DNA of 64,000 nucleotides. Source: Flavobacterium sp. (lineage in GTDB: Bacteria; Bacteroidota; Bacteroidia; Flavobacteriales; Flavobacteriaceae). Of this stretch, positions 33,872 to 43,519 are shown in pieces. Location: the NCBI RefSeq assembly GCF_027484945.1, contig NZ_JAIXRZ010000062.1, positions 17,759 through 81,758 of the forward strand, read 5' to 3'. The position numbers and the translations under genes are program-made. Numbering within the stretch: the first letter of the stretch is position 1; every line of letters starts with the position of its first letter. A model generated the notes under the pieces. It was not told the origin of the DNA, did no database searches, and saw only the letters and a list, made by a program, of their open reading frames with translations.

Positions 33872-35292
33872 CAATCGGATAATCCTACGGTAATGGCTAA
33901 GCCCCCTTCTGAAGTCTCTTTGTATTTGTGGTTCATGTCTTTGGCAGTTTCCCACATGGTGTTGATGACTTTGTCAAGTGGAACTTTTGCGTTTTTAGCA
34001 TCGGTTTCTAATGCCAATTCAGCCGCATTAATTGCCTTAATAGCACCCATCGTATTGCGTTCGATACACGGAATCTGAACCAAACCACCAATCGGATCAC
34101 AGGTAAGACCAAGGTGATGTTCCATAGCAATCTCGGCCGCCATTTGTACTTGTTCAGGAGTACCACCCATAAGTTCGCATAAGGCTCCAGCAGCCATCGC
34201 TGAAGATACCCCAATTTCAGCTTGACAACCTCCCATAGCTGCCGAAATGGTTGATCCTTTTTTAAATAAGGAACCGATTTCTCCAGCCACTAATAAAAAC
34301 TGCTTTATTTCTTTTTCATCAGCTTGATGATTTTCAATAACCATATAATACATGAGTACCGCAGGAATTACTCCAGCGCTACCATTGGTTGGTGCAGTGA
34401 CAACACGTCCGAGCGCAGCATTTACTTCATTTACTGCCAATGCAAAACAACTTACCCATTTCAAGATTTGCCTAAATTTTACTTCGGTTTTTCGAATTAC
34501 TGATAGCCATTCTTGCGGTGAGTTGTAGGGGAGATCACCAATTAAATTGGTATGCATATCAAATGCCCGTCGGCGCACATTTAATCCGCCAGGTAAGGTG
34601 CCTTCTGTATGACAACCGATATACATACATTCCAACATCGTATTCCAAATGCGCATCAGTTCAACGTGTATTTCTTCTTCCGAACGCATTGATTTTTCAT
34701 TTTCGTATACAAGCGCTGAAATCGATTTATTTTGCTCATGACAATAGTTCAATAAATCTTCTGCGGTTTGCGTCGGGTAGGGGAATGCACATTTTAAGGC
34801 GCTTTTTGATTGGGTATTGTTTCGCTCTTCTTTGACTACAAATCCACCGCCAATTGAATAATACGTTTCTTCAACTGTAGCCAATCCTGCATAGGCAGTA
34901 AATCGAATGCCATTGGCATGGAACGGAAGAAAATTGCGGTTGAAAATAAGATCGGTTTCGATAGTAAATAGAATAGTGAATTGATTGTCGAGCTTGATTG
35001 AATTTTGACTTCGAATGGTATTTATTATCGAATCGATTTGCGCTACGGGAATATATTCAGGATCTTGACCGCTTAAACCCAACATTACGGCTAAATCGGT
35101 GGCATGGCCTTTTCCGGTTAAGGATAACGAACCATATAAATCAACTTGCACTCGCGCTACTTGATTCAATAGATTCTGCTCGCGAAGTACATTTAAAAAC
35201 TGTTCTGCAGCGCGCCAAGGTCCGAGAGTGTGCGAACTAGAGGGGCCGACTCCTATTTTAAGCATGTCAAAAACCGAAATGCATTCTTCCAT
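33868..35292 (-). CDS. sdaA: L-serine ammonia-lyase (iron-sulfur type, single chain)
   Basis: Converts L-serine to pyruvate and ammonia with a [4Fe-4S] cluster. Of 474 residues, the N-terminal half is the beta domain ([18 protein letters not shown]) and the C-terminal half the alpha domain ([48 protein letters not shown]). Cysteines in GCQAE, TCDP and IPCIE are the likely cluster ligands. The ATG at 35292 ([10 protein letters not shown]) is preferred over the longer frame because the family begins at this segment. Confidence 0.93.
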   Translation of the reverse strand: MEECISVFDMLKIGVGPSSSHTLGPWRAAEQFLNVLREQNLLNQVARVQVDLYGSLSLTGKGHATDLAVMLGLSGQDPEYIPVAQIDSIINTIRSQNSIKLDNQFTILFTIETDLIFNRNFLPFHANGIRFTAYAGLATVEETYYSIGGGFVVKEERNNTQSKSALKCAFPYPTQTAEDLLNYCHEQNKSISALVYENEKSMRSEEEIHVELMRIWNTMLECMYIGCHTEGTLPGGLNVRRRAFDMHTNLIGDLPYNSPQEWLSVIRKTEVKFRQILKWVSCFALAVNEVNAALGRVVTAPTNGSAGVIPAVLMYYMVIENHQADEKEIKQFLLVAGEIGSLFKKGSTISAAMGGCQAEIGVSSAMAAGALCELMGGTPEQVQMAAEIAMEHHLGLTCDPIGGLVQIPCIERNTMGAIKAINAAELALETDAKNAKVPLDKVINTMWETAKDMNHKYKETSEGGLAITVGLSDC

Positions 35293-35317
35293 AAGGAAAT
35301 GAGTGTTAGTTACTATA

Positions 35318-35325
35318 CAAATATA
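35318..35325 (-). promoter_or_regulatory. -7 element for sdaA
   Basis: On the minus strand TATATTTG (TAnnTTTG) lies about 25 bases before the sdaA ATG at 35292. It also falls inside the longer reading frame, which supports the shorter start. Confidence 0.45.
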
Positions 35326-35497
35326 GGATAAAGTTCCGAGCATTTTTCTAGAAAAAACGTTTTCGCAACCTAAATTATAAATTAAAACAAGTACTAATTT
35401 TGCAGCTACTCCTGTTCCAGATTCGTTTAAAATACTACGGATTTAATCATGATAGTATAGTTTAGCTGAATTAAATAAGTAAAATTTAGAGATAAAA

Positions 35498-35568
35498 TGA
35501 CATCTTGTCAGCAACTCGCTTTGATTTCTGACAAAATGAAGTCCATTTGGTAATGGCACAATAGTTGA
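35498..35568 (+). promoter_or_regulatory. dnaK control region: TGACA palindromes and a sigma-54-like promoter
   Basis: TGACA-TCT-TGTCA (35498-35510) is a perfect inverted repeat. TTGTCAG (35505-35511) also pairs with CTGACAA (35528-35534). Downstream, TGGCAC (35554-35559), five bases and TTGA (35565-35568) match the -24/-12 sigma-54 consensus TGGCAC-N5-TTGC except for the last base. The arrangement suggests an activator site followed by an RpoN promoter. No CIRCE element of the HrcA type is present. Confidence 0.45.
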
Positions 35569-35641
35569 CTAATGCATGATGTGCAAATGCACTGCCTACA
35601 ATACGGAGGTATTACAATTGAATTAAAAGAAAAGTATAATC

Positions 35642-37528
35642 ATGGGAAAAATTATTGGTATCGATTTAGGTACAACAAATTCATGTGTAGCAGTTATGGA
35701 AGGTGGTGAGCCTGTAGTAATTGCAAATGCAGAAGGGAAAAGAACCACACCTTCAGTAATCGCTTTTGTTGAAGGGGGTGAGATTAAAGTTGGAGACCCT
35801 GCAAAACGTCAGGCTGTAACCAACCCGACCAAAACCATTGCGTCTATTAAGCGTTTTATGGGAAATAAGTATACAGAAAGTGCAAAAGAAGCATCAACAG
35901 TTGCTTATAAAGTAGTAAAAGGTGATAACGACACCCCTCGTGTAGACATCGATGGACGTTTGTATACACCCCAAGAGTTATCGGCTATGACGCTTCAAAA
36001 AATGAAAAAAACAGCTGAAGATTATTTGGGTCAGACTGTTACAGAAGCCGTTATTACGGTTCCGGCTTATTTTAATGATGCACAGCGTCAAGCTACAAAA
36101 GAAGCGGGTGAAATTGCAGGTTTAAAAGTCATGCGTATCATCAACGAACCTACAGCTGCAGCATTAGCTTATGGATTGGATAAAGCTGGAAAAGATCAAA
36201 AAATTGCAGTATACGACTTAGGAGGCGGGACTTTCGATATTTCCATTTTGGAATTGGGTGACGGTGTTTTTGAAGTATTATCAACCAATGGGGATACCCA
36301 TTTAGGTGGAGACGATTTCGACCAAGTTATCATCGATTGGATGGCGAATGAATTTATGAGTGAAGAAAGCGTTGATTTGCGCAAAGACCCGATGGCATTA
36401 CAGCGTTTGAAAGAAGCGGCTGAAAAAGCTAAAATCGAGTTATCGTCTTCAACACAAACCGAAATTAACTTACCGTACATCACAGCTACGGCGAGCGGAC
36501 CGAAACACATGGTGAAAACGTTAACCCGTGCGAAGTTTGAACAGTTGGCTGACACCTTGGTTAAACGTTCGATGGAACCGGTAGCCAAAGCCTTGAAAGA
36601 TGCTGGATTATCGACTTCTGATATTGATGAAGTAATCCTAGTGGGAGGTTCGACTCGTATTCCTGTTATCCAAGAACAAGTAGAAAAATTCTTCGGTAAA
36701 AAACCATCCAAAGGGGTAAATCCTGATGAAGTAGTAGCTGTTGGTGCAGCAATTCAAGGAGGTGTTTTAACTGGGGATGTGAAAGATGTCTTGTTATTGG
36801 ATGTTACACCACTTTCCTTAGGAATTGAAACTATGGGGAATGTAATGACCAAGTTGATTGAAGCCAATACGACGATCCCTACTAAAAAATCACAAGTGTT
36901 TTCTACTGCGGCAGATAATCAACCGAGTGTGGAAATCCATGTATTGCAAGGCGAGCGTACCATGGCGGCAGATAACAAAACAATTGGTCGTTTCCACTTG
37001 GATGGAATACCACCAGCGCCTCGCGGAGTACCACAAATTGAAGTGACATTTGATATTGACGCAAACGGTATTATTAAAGTATCGGCGACCGATAAAGGAA
37101 CCGGTAAATCACATGATATTCGTATCGAAGCGTCTTCAGGTTTAACACCAGAGGAAATCGACCGTATGAAGAAAGAGGCAGAAATGAATGCCGATGCCGA
37201 TCGTCAAGCGAAAGAGAAAGCGGATAAGTTGAACGAAGCCGACAGTATGATTTTCCAAACAGAAAAACAATTGAGTGAGTACGGTGATAAATTATCGGAA
37301 GGTAACAAATCAACAATTACTGCAGCTTTGGATGAATTGAAAAAAGCGTATGAAACGAAAGACTTGGCAACCATTCAGCCCGCATTAGACGCAATTAATG
37401 AAGCATGGAAAAATGCTTCAGAGGAATTGTACAAAGCGCAAGCAGATGGTCAACCGCAAGAAGCACAACCTCAACAAGAAACTTCGGGTGATCAAACGCA
37501 GGATGTTGATTTTGAAGAAGTGAAGTAA
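35642..37528 (+). CDS. dnaK: Molecular chaperone DnaK (Hsp70)
   Basis: ATP-dependent chaperone of 628 residues. The nucleotide-binding domain starts [17 protein letters not shown] and contains [12 protein letters not shown] and LVGGSTRIP. The substrate-binding domain follows the linker [15 protein letters not shown], and the C-terminal tail is Gln-rich, ending DVDFEEVK. The length is usual. dnaJ and grpE are not adjacent. The upstream region has inverted TGACA repeats and a sigma-54-like promoter, and the gene is followed by a palindrome and a terminator. Confidence 0.97.
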   Translation: MGKIIGIDLGTTNSCVAVMEGGEPVVIANAEGKRTTPSVIAFVEGGEIKVGDPAKRQAVTNPTKTIASIKRFMGNKYTESAKEASTVAYKVVKGDNDTPRVDIDGRLYTPQELSAMTLQKMKKTAEDYLGQTVTEAVITVPAYFNDAQRQATKEAGEIAGLKVMRIINEPTAAALAYGLDKAGKDQKIAVYDLGGGTFDISILELGDGVFEVLSTNGDTHLGGDDFDQVIIDWMANEFMSEESVDLRKDPMALQRLKEAAEKAKIELSSSTQTEINLPYITATASGPKHMVKTLTRAKFEQLADTLVKRSMEPVAKALKDAGLSTSDIDEVILVGGSTRIPVIQEQVEKFFGKKPSKGVNPDEVVAVGAAIQGGVLTGDVKDVLLLDVTPLSLGIETMGNVMTKLIEANTTIPTKKSQVFSTAADNQPSVEIHVLQGERTMAADNKTIGRFHLDGIPPAPRGVPQIEVTFDIDANGIIKVSATDKGTGKSHDIRIEASSGLTPEEIDRMKKEAEMNADADRQAKEKADKLNEADSMIFQTEKQLSEYGDKLSEGNKSTITAALDELKKAYETKDLATIQPALDAINEAWKNASEELYKAQADGQPQEAQPQQETSGDQTQDVDFEEVK

Positions 37529-37553
37529 ATGCTATTTTAAATTTTATATTTTA

Positions 37554-37577
37554 AACCTTCCTGCCGGCAGGAAGGTT
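37554..37577. repeat. Perfect 24-bp palindrome after dnaK
   Basis: AACCTTCCTGCC (37554-37565) is followed directly by its reverse complement GGCAGGAAGGTT (37566-37577). It lacks a T run and precedes a separate terminator, so it could stabilise the 3' end of the dnaK mRNA or be a dispersed repeat unit. Confidence 0.6.
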
Positions 37578-37584
37578 ATAAATT

Positions 37585-37613
37585 AGGCCAGACAGAAGTT
37601 TGGCCTTTTTTTT
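37585..37613 (+). terminator. dnaK terminator
   Basis: AGGCCA (37585-37590) pairs with TGGCCT (37601-37606) and is followed by eight T residues. Confidence 0.8.
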
Positions 37614-37660
37614 GAAGAAAGAGCAAAGACCGTTGTGCAGAAAGAAGAAAGAAAAATTCT

Positions 37661-37812
37661 AACGACTAAAGTCTGAAAGTCTAGTCACTAATCACTAGTA
37701 ACTCTAATGTCCAAAGTCTAGTCACTAATCACTAGTTACTAGTCACTCTGATGTCCAAAGTCTAGTCACTAGTTACTAATCACTAGTCACTCTTATGTCT
37801 AAAGTCTAATTC
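37661..37812. repeat. Heptamer array A (CTAGTCA/CTAATCA-like units)
   Basis: About twenty degenerate seven-base units such as CTAGTCA, CTAATCA, CTAGTTA and GTCCAAA follow each other in phase. Larger blocks repeat about three times (TCCAAAGTCTAGTCACTA). The array fills the gap between dnaK and the blh gene, starting just after the dnaK terminator. Confidence 0.8.
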
Positions 37813-37817
37813 AGATC

Positions 37818-38723
37818 TTACAAAAGTTGGGTCTTTTTTTGGACTGTATTTTGCATCCAAGCAATAATTAAGGTGTGTGGAAAAGTAATTGCAGCCATTA
37901 ACGAAAAGAATACCGCTTTGAAAAGCGTATCGTTATCGATTCCTATATAAGCAATTGCCATTCCACTAACCGCAATACTCCAGTATAAAATACTTGAACG
38001 TATGTAGGTGATCCAACTCGTGCGATTTTCAACTCCATATAAAAATTTAATTTGATCTTGTATTGAGGGTATACTGTGCCACAATACAAAGTACATGCTA
38101 AAACCCCAAATTAGTCCAGCATTATAAAAAAGAACAGCAAATACTACTAAATAGAAAAAGTTTATCCCTATTAAGGATCGAAATGAGGCATCATTTGAAG
38201 CTAAGATAGCCCCTAGAATAATAAGTAGTAAACCTGAGAAAACAGTTATTTCAGTAAACAGTAAGTTGGAAAAACTAGATCGCGTAATAGTTTGAATGAT
38301 GGCCAAGACTTCCTGCTCATGAAATGAAAATAAAATTCCCAATACCAATAGGCCATACACACCTTGAAAAAGATGGCTAAACCATTTTTGTATGCGGTTG
38401 TTTTGTAATTTCCAATGTTGATTACCAAAGTGATAGCTGCTTATAATTATAAAAAGCAACAAACCTAAAGCCGGGTATACATAAAAGAATGCCATACCTA
38501 ATACAACAATACCACAATATTTGATTAAGTCAGCTAGTTTATTTTTTTCAAAAAAACCACCTCTAATTTTTTTTACCAATACCAAATCATTAGCTCCATG
38601 TATGATTCCTAATAAGGATATTCCTACAAAACCAATAAGCTGTTGATTTTCAATAGTAATAAAATTTGAGAGCCATAACATGAAAAATGTCAATAGAATT
38701 CGGATATGAAGTGCATTTTCCAT
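37818..38723 (-). CDS. blh: Beta-carotene 15,15'-dioxygenase, Brp/Blh family
   Basis: Membrane enzyme that cleaves beta-carotene to retinal, the chromophore of the adjacent proteorhodopsin. The 301-residue protein is highly hydrophobic, with about eight to ten helices. The conserved histidines that bind the catalytic iron in this family are visible: His42 (GIIHGANDL), His98 and His103 (SSYHFGNQHW), His216 (VLWHSIPS) and His283 (FPHTLII). It is divergent from the proteorhodopsin gene across a 124-base gap. No carotenoid synthesis genes are in the window, so they must be elsewhere. Confidence 0.92.
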   Translation of the reverse strand: MENALHIRILLTFFMLWLSNFITIENQQLIGFVGISLLGIIHGANDLVLVKKIRGGFFEKNKLADLIKYCGIVVLGMAFFYVYPALGLLLFIIISSYHFGNQHWKLQNNRIQKWFSHLFQGVYGLLVLGILFSFHEQEVLAIIQTITRSSFSNLLFTEITVFSGLLLIILGAILASNDASFRSLIGINFFYLVVFAVLFYNAGLIWGFSMYFVLWHSIPSIQDQIKFLYGVENRTSWITYIRSSILYWSIAVSGMAIAYIGIDNDTLFKAVFFSLMAAITFPHTLIIAWMQNTVQKKTQLL

Positions 38724-38847
38724 GTAAATGTTGTTAAAATTGTTTAATAAATATAATTAAATTTTAGACAAATTAAATTGTTTGTGTTTGAACTTTTGTA
38801 AATTTACTTAAACAATAATCAAATAATAACTTCTAAAACTACAAATT

Positions 38848-39573
38848 ATGACAAATTTCAGTTTAATGATTGGTTTGGTATCAAAAATGCAACCAACCGA
38901 TTACATTGGGTTCACATTCTTTATTGGCTGTATGGCCATGATGGCGGCTTCGGCCTTTTTCTTTTTATCGTTAAGTCAGTTTGACAAAAAATGGCGTACA
39001 TCGGTATTGGTATCGGGTTTAATTACCTTTATTGCAGCGGTACACTATTTGTACATGCGTGACTATTGGAGTGCTTTTGGTGAGTCTCCAACATTTTTCC
39101 GTTATGTGGATTGGGTATTAACGGTGCCATTAATGTGTTTGGAATTCTATTTAATTTTAAAAGTTGCAGGAGCCAAAACTTCTTTATTGTGGAAAATGAT
39201 TGGCTATTCTTTAGTAATGTTGGTAACGGGTTACTTTGGAGAGGCTGTTGATCCAGGAAATGCAGCACTTTGGGGCTTAATTTCTGGTCTTGCTTATTTT
39301 ATTATTGTTTATGAAATCTGGATGGGTGAGGCTGCTAAATTAGCTAAAGCTGCTGGCGGAGCTGTTTTGGATGCACACAAAATTTTATGTTGGTTTGTAC
39401 TAGTTGGATGGGCTATTTATCCATTAGGTTATATGTTAGGTACAGAAGGTTGGTACACGTCAATGTTAGGCAAAGGTAATGTTGATATTGCTTATAATAT
39501 TGCTGACGCGATTAATAAAATTGGTTTTGGTTTAGTAAGTTACAATTTAGCTGTAAAGTCTAGTAAAGACTAA
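38848..39573 (+). CDS. Green-light proton-pumping proteorhodopsin
   Basis: Seven-helix retinal protein of 241 residues in the cytoplasmic membrane. Helix C reads RYVDWVLTVPLMCLEFYL. Asp88 (proton acceptor), Thr92 and Glu99 (proton donor) give the DTE signature of outward proton pumps. Met96, at the spectral-tuning position equivalent to 105 in the reference protein, indicates green absorption. His66 in AVHYLYM is the partner of the acceptor, and the retinal Schiff-base Lys224 is in DAINKIGFG. With the divergent blh gene it forms the usual pair for light-driven energy gain. Confidence 0.96.
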   Translation: MTNFSLMIGLVSKMQPTDYIGFTFFIGCMAMMAASAFFFLSLSQFDKKWRTSVLVSGLITFIAAVHYLYMRDYWSAFGESPTFFRYVDWVLTVPLMCLEFYLILKVAGAKTSLLWKMIGYSLVMLVTGYFGEAVDPGNAALWGLISGLAYFIIVYEIWMGEAAKLAKAAGGAVLDAHKILCWFVLVGWAIYPLGYMLGTEGWYTSMLGKGNVDIAYNIADAINKIGFGLVSYNLAVKSSKD

Positions 39574-39594
39574 TCTAAAGTTTCATCCTAATAT

Positions 39595-39636
39595 AAAAGA
39601 CGAATTCTAATTTTAGTGTTCGTCTTTTTTTTTTTT
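39595..39636 (+). terminator. Proteorhodopsin terminator
   Basis: AAAAGACGAA (39595-39604) pairs with TTCGTCTTTT (39619-39628), followed by a long T run. Confidence 0.85.
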
Positions 39637-39777
<141 letters not shown>

Positions 39778-39801
39778 AAGCATTTGGTCACCAGAAGATA
39801 T

Positions 39802-40845
39802 CTACTCGGTGATTTTGATTTCGAATAGTTTGTCCCAATTCTTACCAGTTACAAAAAAGGTTTTGGTGTCGGGGTTATAGGCAATACCGTTTAAGACGTC
39901 GGTATCGGGTAATTTAGTGATTTTAGTTTCCAAGCCCGATAAATCCAATACACCTTCTACAGCACCTGTTTTCGGATCGATTACCACAATGGCTTTCTGC
40001 TGGTACACATTACTATATATTTTCCCATTTGCCCATTCCAATTCGTTGAGCTGTTTTACTTTAGAATCTAATGAATATACATTAATGCTGCTCTCAATTT
40101 TAAAGGTTTCTGGATTTAAAGTATAAATTTTTTCAGAACCATCCGATTGGTATAGATTTGTACCGTCATGGGTTAAACCCCAACCTTCAATCTGGCGGTC
40201 ATACGTAAACTCTTTGAGTTTTTTAAAATTGGTCGCATCATATACAAATCCTGTCGATTCTTGCCAGGTGAGTTGGTATACTTTTCCTTTTAAAATTGCA
40301 ATTCCTTCTCCAAAATATTTTGGGTCTAGATTCGAACTCAAGTCGGCTTTCCCTGTTTTATAGTCGGTTCGCACTACTTTAGATTTACCATATTGTCCGG
40401 TTCCCTCATATAAAATACCTTCATAAAATTGCAATCCTTGGGTATACGAATTGATGTCGTGGGGATAGGTGTTGACAATGGTGTACTTTAGCAACTTGGG
40501 TTGGATTTTTGAAACCAATTCCAATCGAGTTGTATCGGCAGTAGATTTTTCATTGCTATATATCGTAGCAATTAAATCATGGTAGCCAAGTTTTTCAAGG
40601 TTTAGAGGAAATGAAAAGTCCAATTGCCCTTTTACCGAACCAATGCGTTTGCTGTTTAATACATAGACAATACTATCAATGGGTAAATTGTTAGGGTTGA
40701 TAATGGCTGCATTAACAGTCGCACCAGTGGTATAGGTTGCTTTTATTTTGGTGTCATCAATTTGAAATCCGGTTTCGGTACTTGAGCAACCAGTTAAAAC
40801 AATACCGGTTAATAAAATGACTTTGAAGTATTTAATTGTTTTCAT
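39802..40845 (-). CDS. Glutaminyl-peptide cyclotransferase, beta-propeller type, lipoprotein
   Basis: Enzyme that converts N-terminal Gln of proteins to pyroglutamate. The chain from the ATG at 40845 is 347 residues. The lipobox LTGCSS near residue 20 predicts a lipid-anchored, cell-surface or periplasmic protein. The catalytic domain, from about residue 115, shows motifs of the plant/bacterial five-blade type: SYTQGLQF, IEGWGLTHDG, LNELEW and LNGIAYN. A Gly-rich N-terminal module of about 90 residues precedes it. The longer frame from 40938 runs into the SRP RNA promoter and is rejected. Confidence 0.85.
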   Translation of the reverse strand: MKTIKYFKVILLTGIVLTGCSSTETGFQIDDTKIKATYTTGATVNAAIINPNNLPIDSIVYVLNSKRIGSVKGQLDFSFPLNLEKLGYHDLIATIYSNEKSTADTTRLELVSKIQPKLLKYTIVNTYPHDINSYTQGLQFYEGILYEGTGQYGKSKVVRTDYKTGKADLSSNLDPKYFGEGIAILKGKVYQLTWQESTGFVYDATNFKKLKEFTYDRQIEGWGLTHDGTNLYQSDGSEKIYTLNPETFKIESSINVYSLDSKVKQLNELEWANGKIYSNVYQQKAIVVIDPKTGAVEGVLDLSGLETKITKLPDTDVLNGIAYNPDTKTFFVTGKNWDKLFEIKITE

Positions 40846-40899
40846 TGAATATAGAATCGATAGAATCGTTGCAAATGTATTATTTATGCACATAAGATG

Positions 40900-40929
40900 T
40901 TGCAAAAAAATAAAAAGAATGTATCTTTG
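40900..40929 (+). promoter_or_regulatory. Promoter of the SRP RNA
   Basis: TTG (40900-40902), a 19-base gap and TATCTTTG (40922-40929) form a good Bacteroidota -33/-7 pair ending five bases before the RNA. Confidence 0.7.
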
Positions 40930-40933
40930 CAAC

Positions 40934-41037
40934 GGCAAGTCCTACACGACCAGCTCCTGCAAAATCCTCCAGGATGGGAACATAGCAAAGGTATGTGGTT
41001 GTAGCGGTGCGATGTAGGTCGCTTGCCATTTTTTTTT
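40934..41037 (+). ncRNA. ffs: Signal recognition particle RNA, small bacterial type
   Basis: About 94 nucleotides fold as one long hairpin. GGCAAG (40934-40939) pairs with CTTGCC (41022-41027), and CCTAC pairs with GTAGG just inside. The apical part contains the conserved Ffh-binding internal loops, GGGAAC on one side and AGCA on the other, in CCAGGATGGGAACATAGCAAA. A T run at 41029-41037 ends the transcript. The RNA guides Ffh to ribosomes making membrane proteins. Identification is by structure and motif. Confidence 0.85.
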
Positions 41038-41068
41038 GAACTTTCCTTATCAAATTCTCTTCGTTTTT

Positions 41069-42067
41069 ATGGTTCTTCAATGGCATATCATAAAACTACA
41101 ACTCAAAGAGGTTTTTTCTATAAGTTATGGTGATTACAATTTTCGAGAAGCCTTAATCGTTCGCTTGTCACATGCAGGTTATTCAGGATTTGGCGAATGT
41201 ACGGCTATCAATTATTACCAAATAAATTTAGCTGAATTTGAACGCTTGTTAGCCTATCATGAATCAACTATTACAGCCTTTGGAATTGATCATCCGTGTG
41301 AATTTTATTCGTTTTTATGTCATTTACAATTACCCGATTTTTTAAAATCGGCTTTAGATTGTGCCTATTGGGATTTATTTGGAAAGTTGGAAAAACGATC
41401 GTTTGTCGAAATGAATGGCATTTCTACAGCAATTTTGCCGCAATCGAGTTGGACTATTTCAGTGGCTCCTGTGGAAATGCAAATGCAAAAAATGCAGGCT
41501 TCGGCATGGCCTAAGTTCAAAGTGAAATGCAATGGTTTTGACCTCGTCGCCATTCAAACCTTAGTGGATTCGGGCTTTCCGATTTCCTTAGATTCTAATG
41601 CGAGTTTTACGCCTACAGATTGTTTGAGATTACCGCAAATTCAAGGAATAGAACGAATTCAATATGCAGAGCAACCTATGCCGGTTGGATATGAAAATTA
41701 CAGGTATTTAACTGCTTCCGATTCTATTAATTGGATGGCGGATGAAGAGGCGCAACATGTTTCCGATTTGGTTGCTTTACAACCCTATTACCAGAGTGTG
41801 AATGTAAAAGTGATGAAATGTGGCGGACTCACGCCTGCGCTCGAAATGGTGCGTACGGCCAAAGCGATGGGCTTCCAAGTCATGTTAGGGTGCATGACCG
41901 AATCGACGGTAGGCATTTCGGCAGGTGCGGTATTGGCCCCTTTGTGCGATTTTGCCGATTTGGATGGCTCTAATCTCATTGCGAATGATTGTGCAACAGG
42001 AACACAAATCAATAACGGAAATATAGAATTGGCTCTTTCACCAGGCTTAGGGATTCAATTAAAATAA
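41069..42067 (+). CDS. Dipeptide epimerase (L-Ala-D/L-Glu epimerase type), enolase superfamily
   Basis: Enolase-superfamily enzyme of 332 residues from the ATG at 41069. The K-x-K motif (KFKVK), metal ligands in SLDSN, YAEQP and ADEEA, and the second catalytic Lys in NVKVMKCGG are all present. The barrel end has the D-x-D motif ADLDGS and LGCMTESTVG, typical of dipeptide epimerases that invert a peptide residue in murein peptide recycling. O-succinylbenzoate synthase (MenC) was considered, but the D-x-D motif favours an epimerase. Exact substrate specificity is unclear. The frame runs on to a TTG at 41036 inside the SRP RNA T run, which is not a likely start. Confidence 0.72.
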   Translation: MVLQWHIIKLQLKEVFSISYGDYNFREALIVRLSHAGYSGFGECTAINYYQINLAEFERLLAYHESTITAFGIDHPCEFYSFLCHLQLPDFLKSALDCAYWDLFGKLEKRSFVEMNGISTAILPQSSWTISVAPVEMQMQKMQASAWPKFKVKCNGFDLVAIQTLVDSGFPISLDSNASFTPTDCLRLPQIQGIERIQYAEQPMPVGYENYRYLTASDSINWMADEEAQHVSDLVALQPYYQSVNVKVMKCGGLTPALEMVRTAKAMGFQVMLGCMTESTVGISAGAVLAPLCDFADLDGSNLIANDCATGTQINNGNIELALSPGLGIQLK

Positions 42068-42092
42068 ATATCTTTATCAAAAAATAACCAAA

Positions 42093-42197
42093 ATGAAATT
42101 TCAACCGATTGCTCCGATGATTTGGACGAGCGAACTAGAAGTTACTATTTCGCTTTTACTGCGAAATCTTGGGTTTTCATTTGGACAATTACAGTAA
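42093..42197 (+). pseudogene. Truncated VOC/glyoxalase-family gene remnant
   Basis: A 34-codon frame reading MKFQPIAPMIWTSELEVTI and ending in NLGFSFGQLQ resembles the first beta-alpha-beta unit of VOC-superfamily proteins, where P-M-x-W-T and a LGF turn are common. A full domain needs about 120 residues. The frame stops exactly where heptamer array C begins. Recognition of such a short piece is tentative. Confidence 0.45.
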
Positions 42198-42321
42198 GCG
42201 GTGGGCAGTAGGCAGGATACAGTGAGCAGTGAGCAGGATACAGTATGCAGGATACAGTGAGCAGTAAAGTGTCAGTCTAACGTCTAATCACTAGTCACCA
42301 GTCACTAATCACTAGTCAACA
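42193..42321. repeat. Heptamer array C (CAGTGAG/CAGGATA, then CTAGTCA-like units)
   Basis: Units of seven bases beginning CAG (CAGTGAG, CAGTGAG, CAGGATA, CAGTATG, CAGGATA, CAGTGAG) are followed by CTAATCA and CTAGTCA-type units close to those in arrays A, B and D. The array separates the VOC remnant from the SDR gene. Confidence 0.8.
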
Positions 42322-42335
42322 TTCACTTAAATAAA

Positions 42336-43139
42336 ATGAACAAAGTAGTTTTCATCACCGGAGGTTCTTCGGGTATTGGCCGAGCGATCGGTGAGTTTTT
42401 ACAGGAAAAGGGATGTACGGTGTATGGAACGAGTCGTAACCCTGAGCGCGTCACCGATTCTAAAATAAAACTTTTAGAATTGGATGTGCGTAATCCAGTC
42501 ACAATACAAGCTGCAGTACAGCAATTGTTGGTTGAAGCGGGTCGTATTGATGTATTGATTAACAATGCGGGCGTGGGCATTACGGGTCCGATTGAAGAAA
42601 TTCCAACCGACGAAATTAAGAACAACTTTGAAACCAACGTTTTCGGTCCGATTGAAGTGATGAAAGCGGTGTTGCCCCACATGCGCGCACAGCGTTCGGG
42701 CTTAATCATAAATATTACCTCTATAGCTGGTTATATGGGCTTGCCCTATCGCGGCGTGTATTCGGCTTCCAAAGGGGCCTTAGAGTTAATTACCGAAGCG
42801 GTAAGCATTGAAGTGAAGGGGTTTGGTATTCACGTGACCAATGTGGCGCCGGGTGATTTTGCGACCAACATTGCTGCCGGACGCTATCATGCGCCTGTCG
42901 TTGCGGGTTCGGCCTATGAGGCGACTTATGGCAAGACCTTGGCGGCGATGGACGAACATGTAGATTCGGGCAGTAATCCGTTGGAAATGGCCCAAGCGAT
43001 TTATACGATTATGCAGGCCAAAAAGCCCAAATTGCATTATAAAATAGGCGCATTTATGCAGCGTTTTTCCATAGTGTTGAAACGTATTTTACCCGATCGA
43101 ATGTATGAGAGGCTATTGATGAAGCATTATGGGGTGTGA
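42336..43139 (+). CDS. Short-chain dehydrogenase/reductase (SDR family)
   Basis: Classical NAD(P)-dependent SDR of 267 residues. The dinucleotide motif GGSSGIG is near the N-terminus, NNAGVG in the middle, the catalytic Ser in NITSIAG and the catalytic Y-x-x-x-K in YSASK. Substrate specificity cannot be deduced. The local GC content of this gene and the following transaldolase looks somewhat higher than in the neighbouring genes. The gene lies between two heptamer arrays. Confidence 0.85.
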   Translation: MNKVVFITGGSSGIGRAIGEFLQEKGCTVYGTSRNPERVTDSKIKLLELDVRNPVTIQAAVQQLLVEAGRIDVLINNAGVGITGPIEEIPTDEIKNNFETNVFGPIEVMKAVLPHMRAQRSGLIINITSIAGYMGLPYRGVYSASKGALELITEAVSIEVKGFGIHVTNVAPGDFATNIAAGRYHAPVVAGSAYEATYGKTLAAMDEHVDSGSNPLEMAQAIYTIMQAKKPKLHYKIGAFMQRFSIVLKRILPDRMYERLLMKHYGV

Positions 43140-43482
43140 GTTAGTGACTAGTGACTAGTAGTTAGTTGTAAGTCAAAAGTCGTAAGTCAAAAGTTGTAAG
43201 TCATAAGTCATAAGTCGTAAGTCGTAAGTCGTAAGTCGTAAGTCGTAAGTCTGAAAGTCGTAAGAAGTAAGTCGTAAGTCGTAAGTCAAAAGATGTAAGT
43301 CGTAAGTTGTAAGTCAAAAGTTGTAATTCGTAAGTAGTAAGTCGTAAGTCAAAAGTCGTAAGTCGTAAGTCGTAAGTCTGAAAGTCGCTAATCACTAGTT
43401 ACTATTCACTAGTTGCTATTGACTAGTTACTAATCACTAATCACTAATCACTAATCACTAATCACTAATCACTAATTACTAA
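43140..43482. repeat. Heptamer array D (AAGTCGT units), longest in the window
   Basis: More than forty seven-base units. AAGTCGT and close variants (AAGTCAA, AAGTTGT) fill the first 240 bases, then CTAATCA/CTAGTTA-like units run to the end. Because 7 and 3 share no factor, the array gives a spurious open frame on the minus strand with a repeating seven-residue pattern. It lies between the SDR gene and a structured leader RNA. Confidence 0.9.
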
Positions 43483-43519
43483 AATCCAAACTAAATTTCT
43501 TCAATCAAAACCGGTGTTG

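Noticed and set aside
41069..42067. o-Succinylbenzoate synthase (menC)
   Set aside because: The D-x-D motif near the C-terminus and the LGCMTESTVG block fit dipeptide epimerases better, and no men genes are nearby.
43201..43395. Open frame of 64 codons on the minus strand with a repeating DLRLTTY pattern
   Set aside because: It is an artefact of seven-base repeats: three units make 21 bases, that is seven codons. There is no start context and no family.
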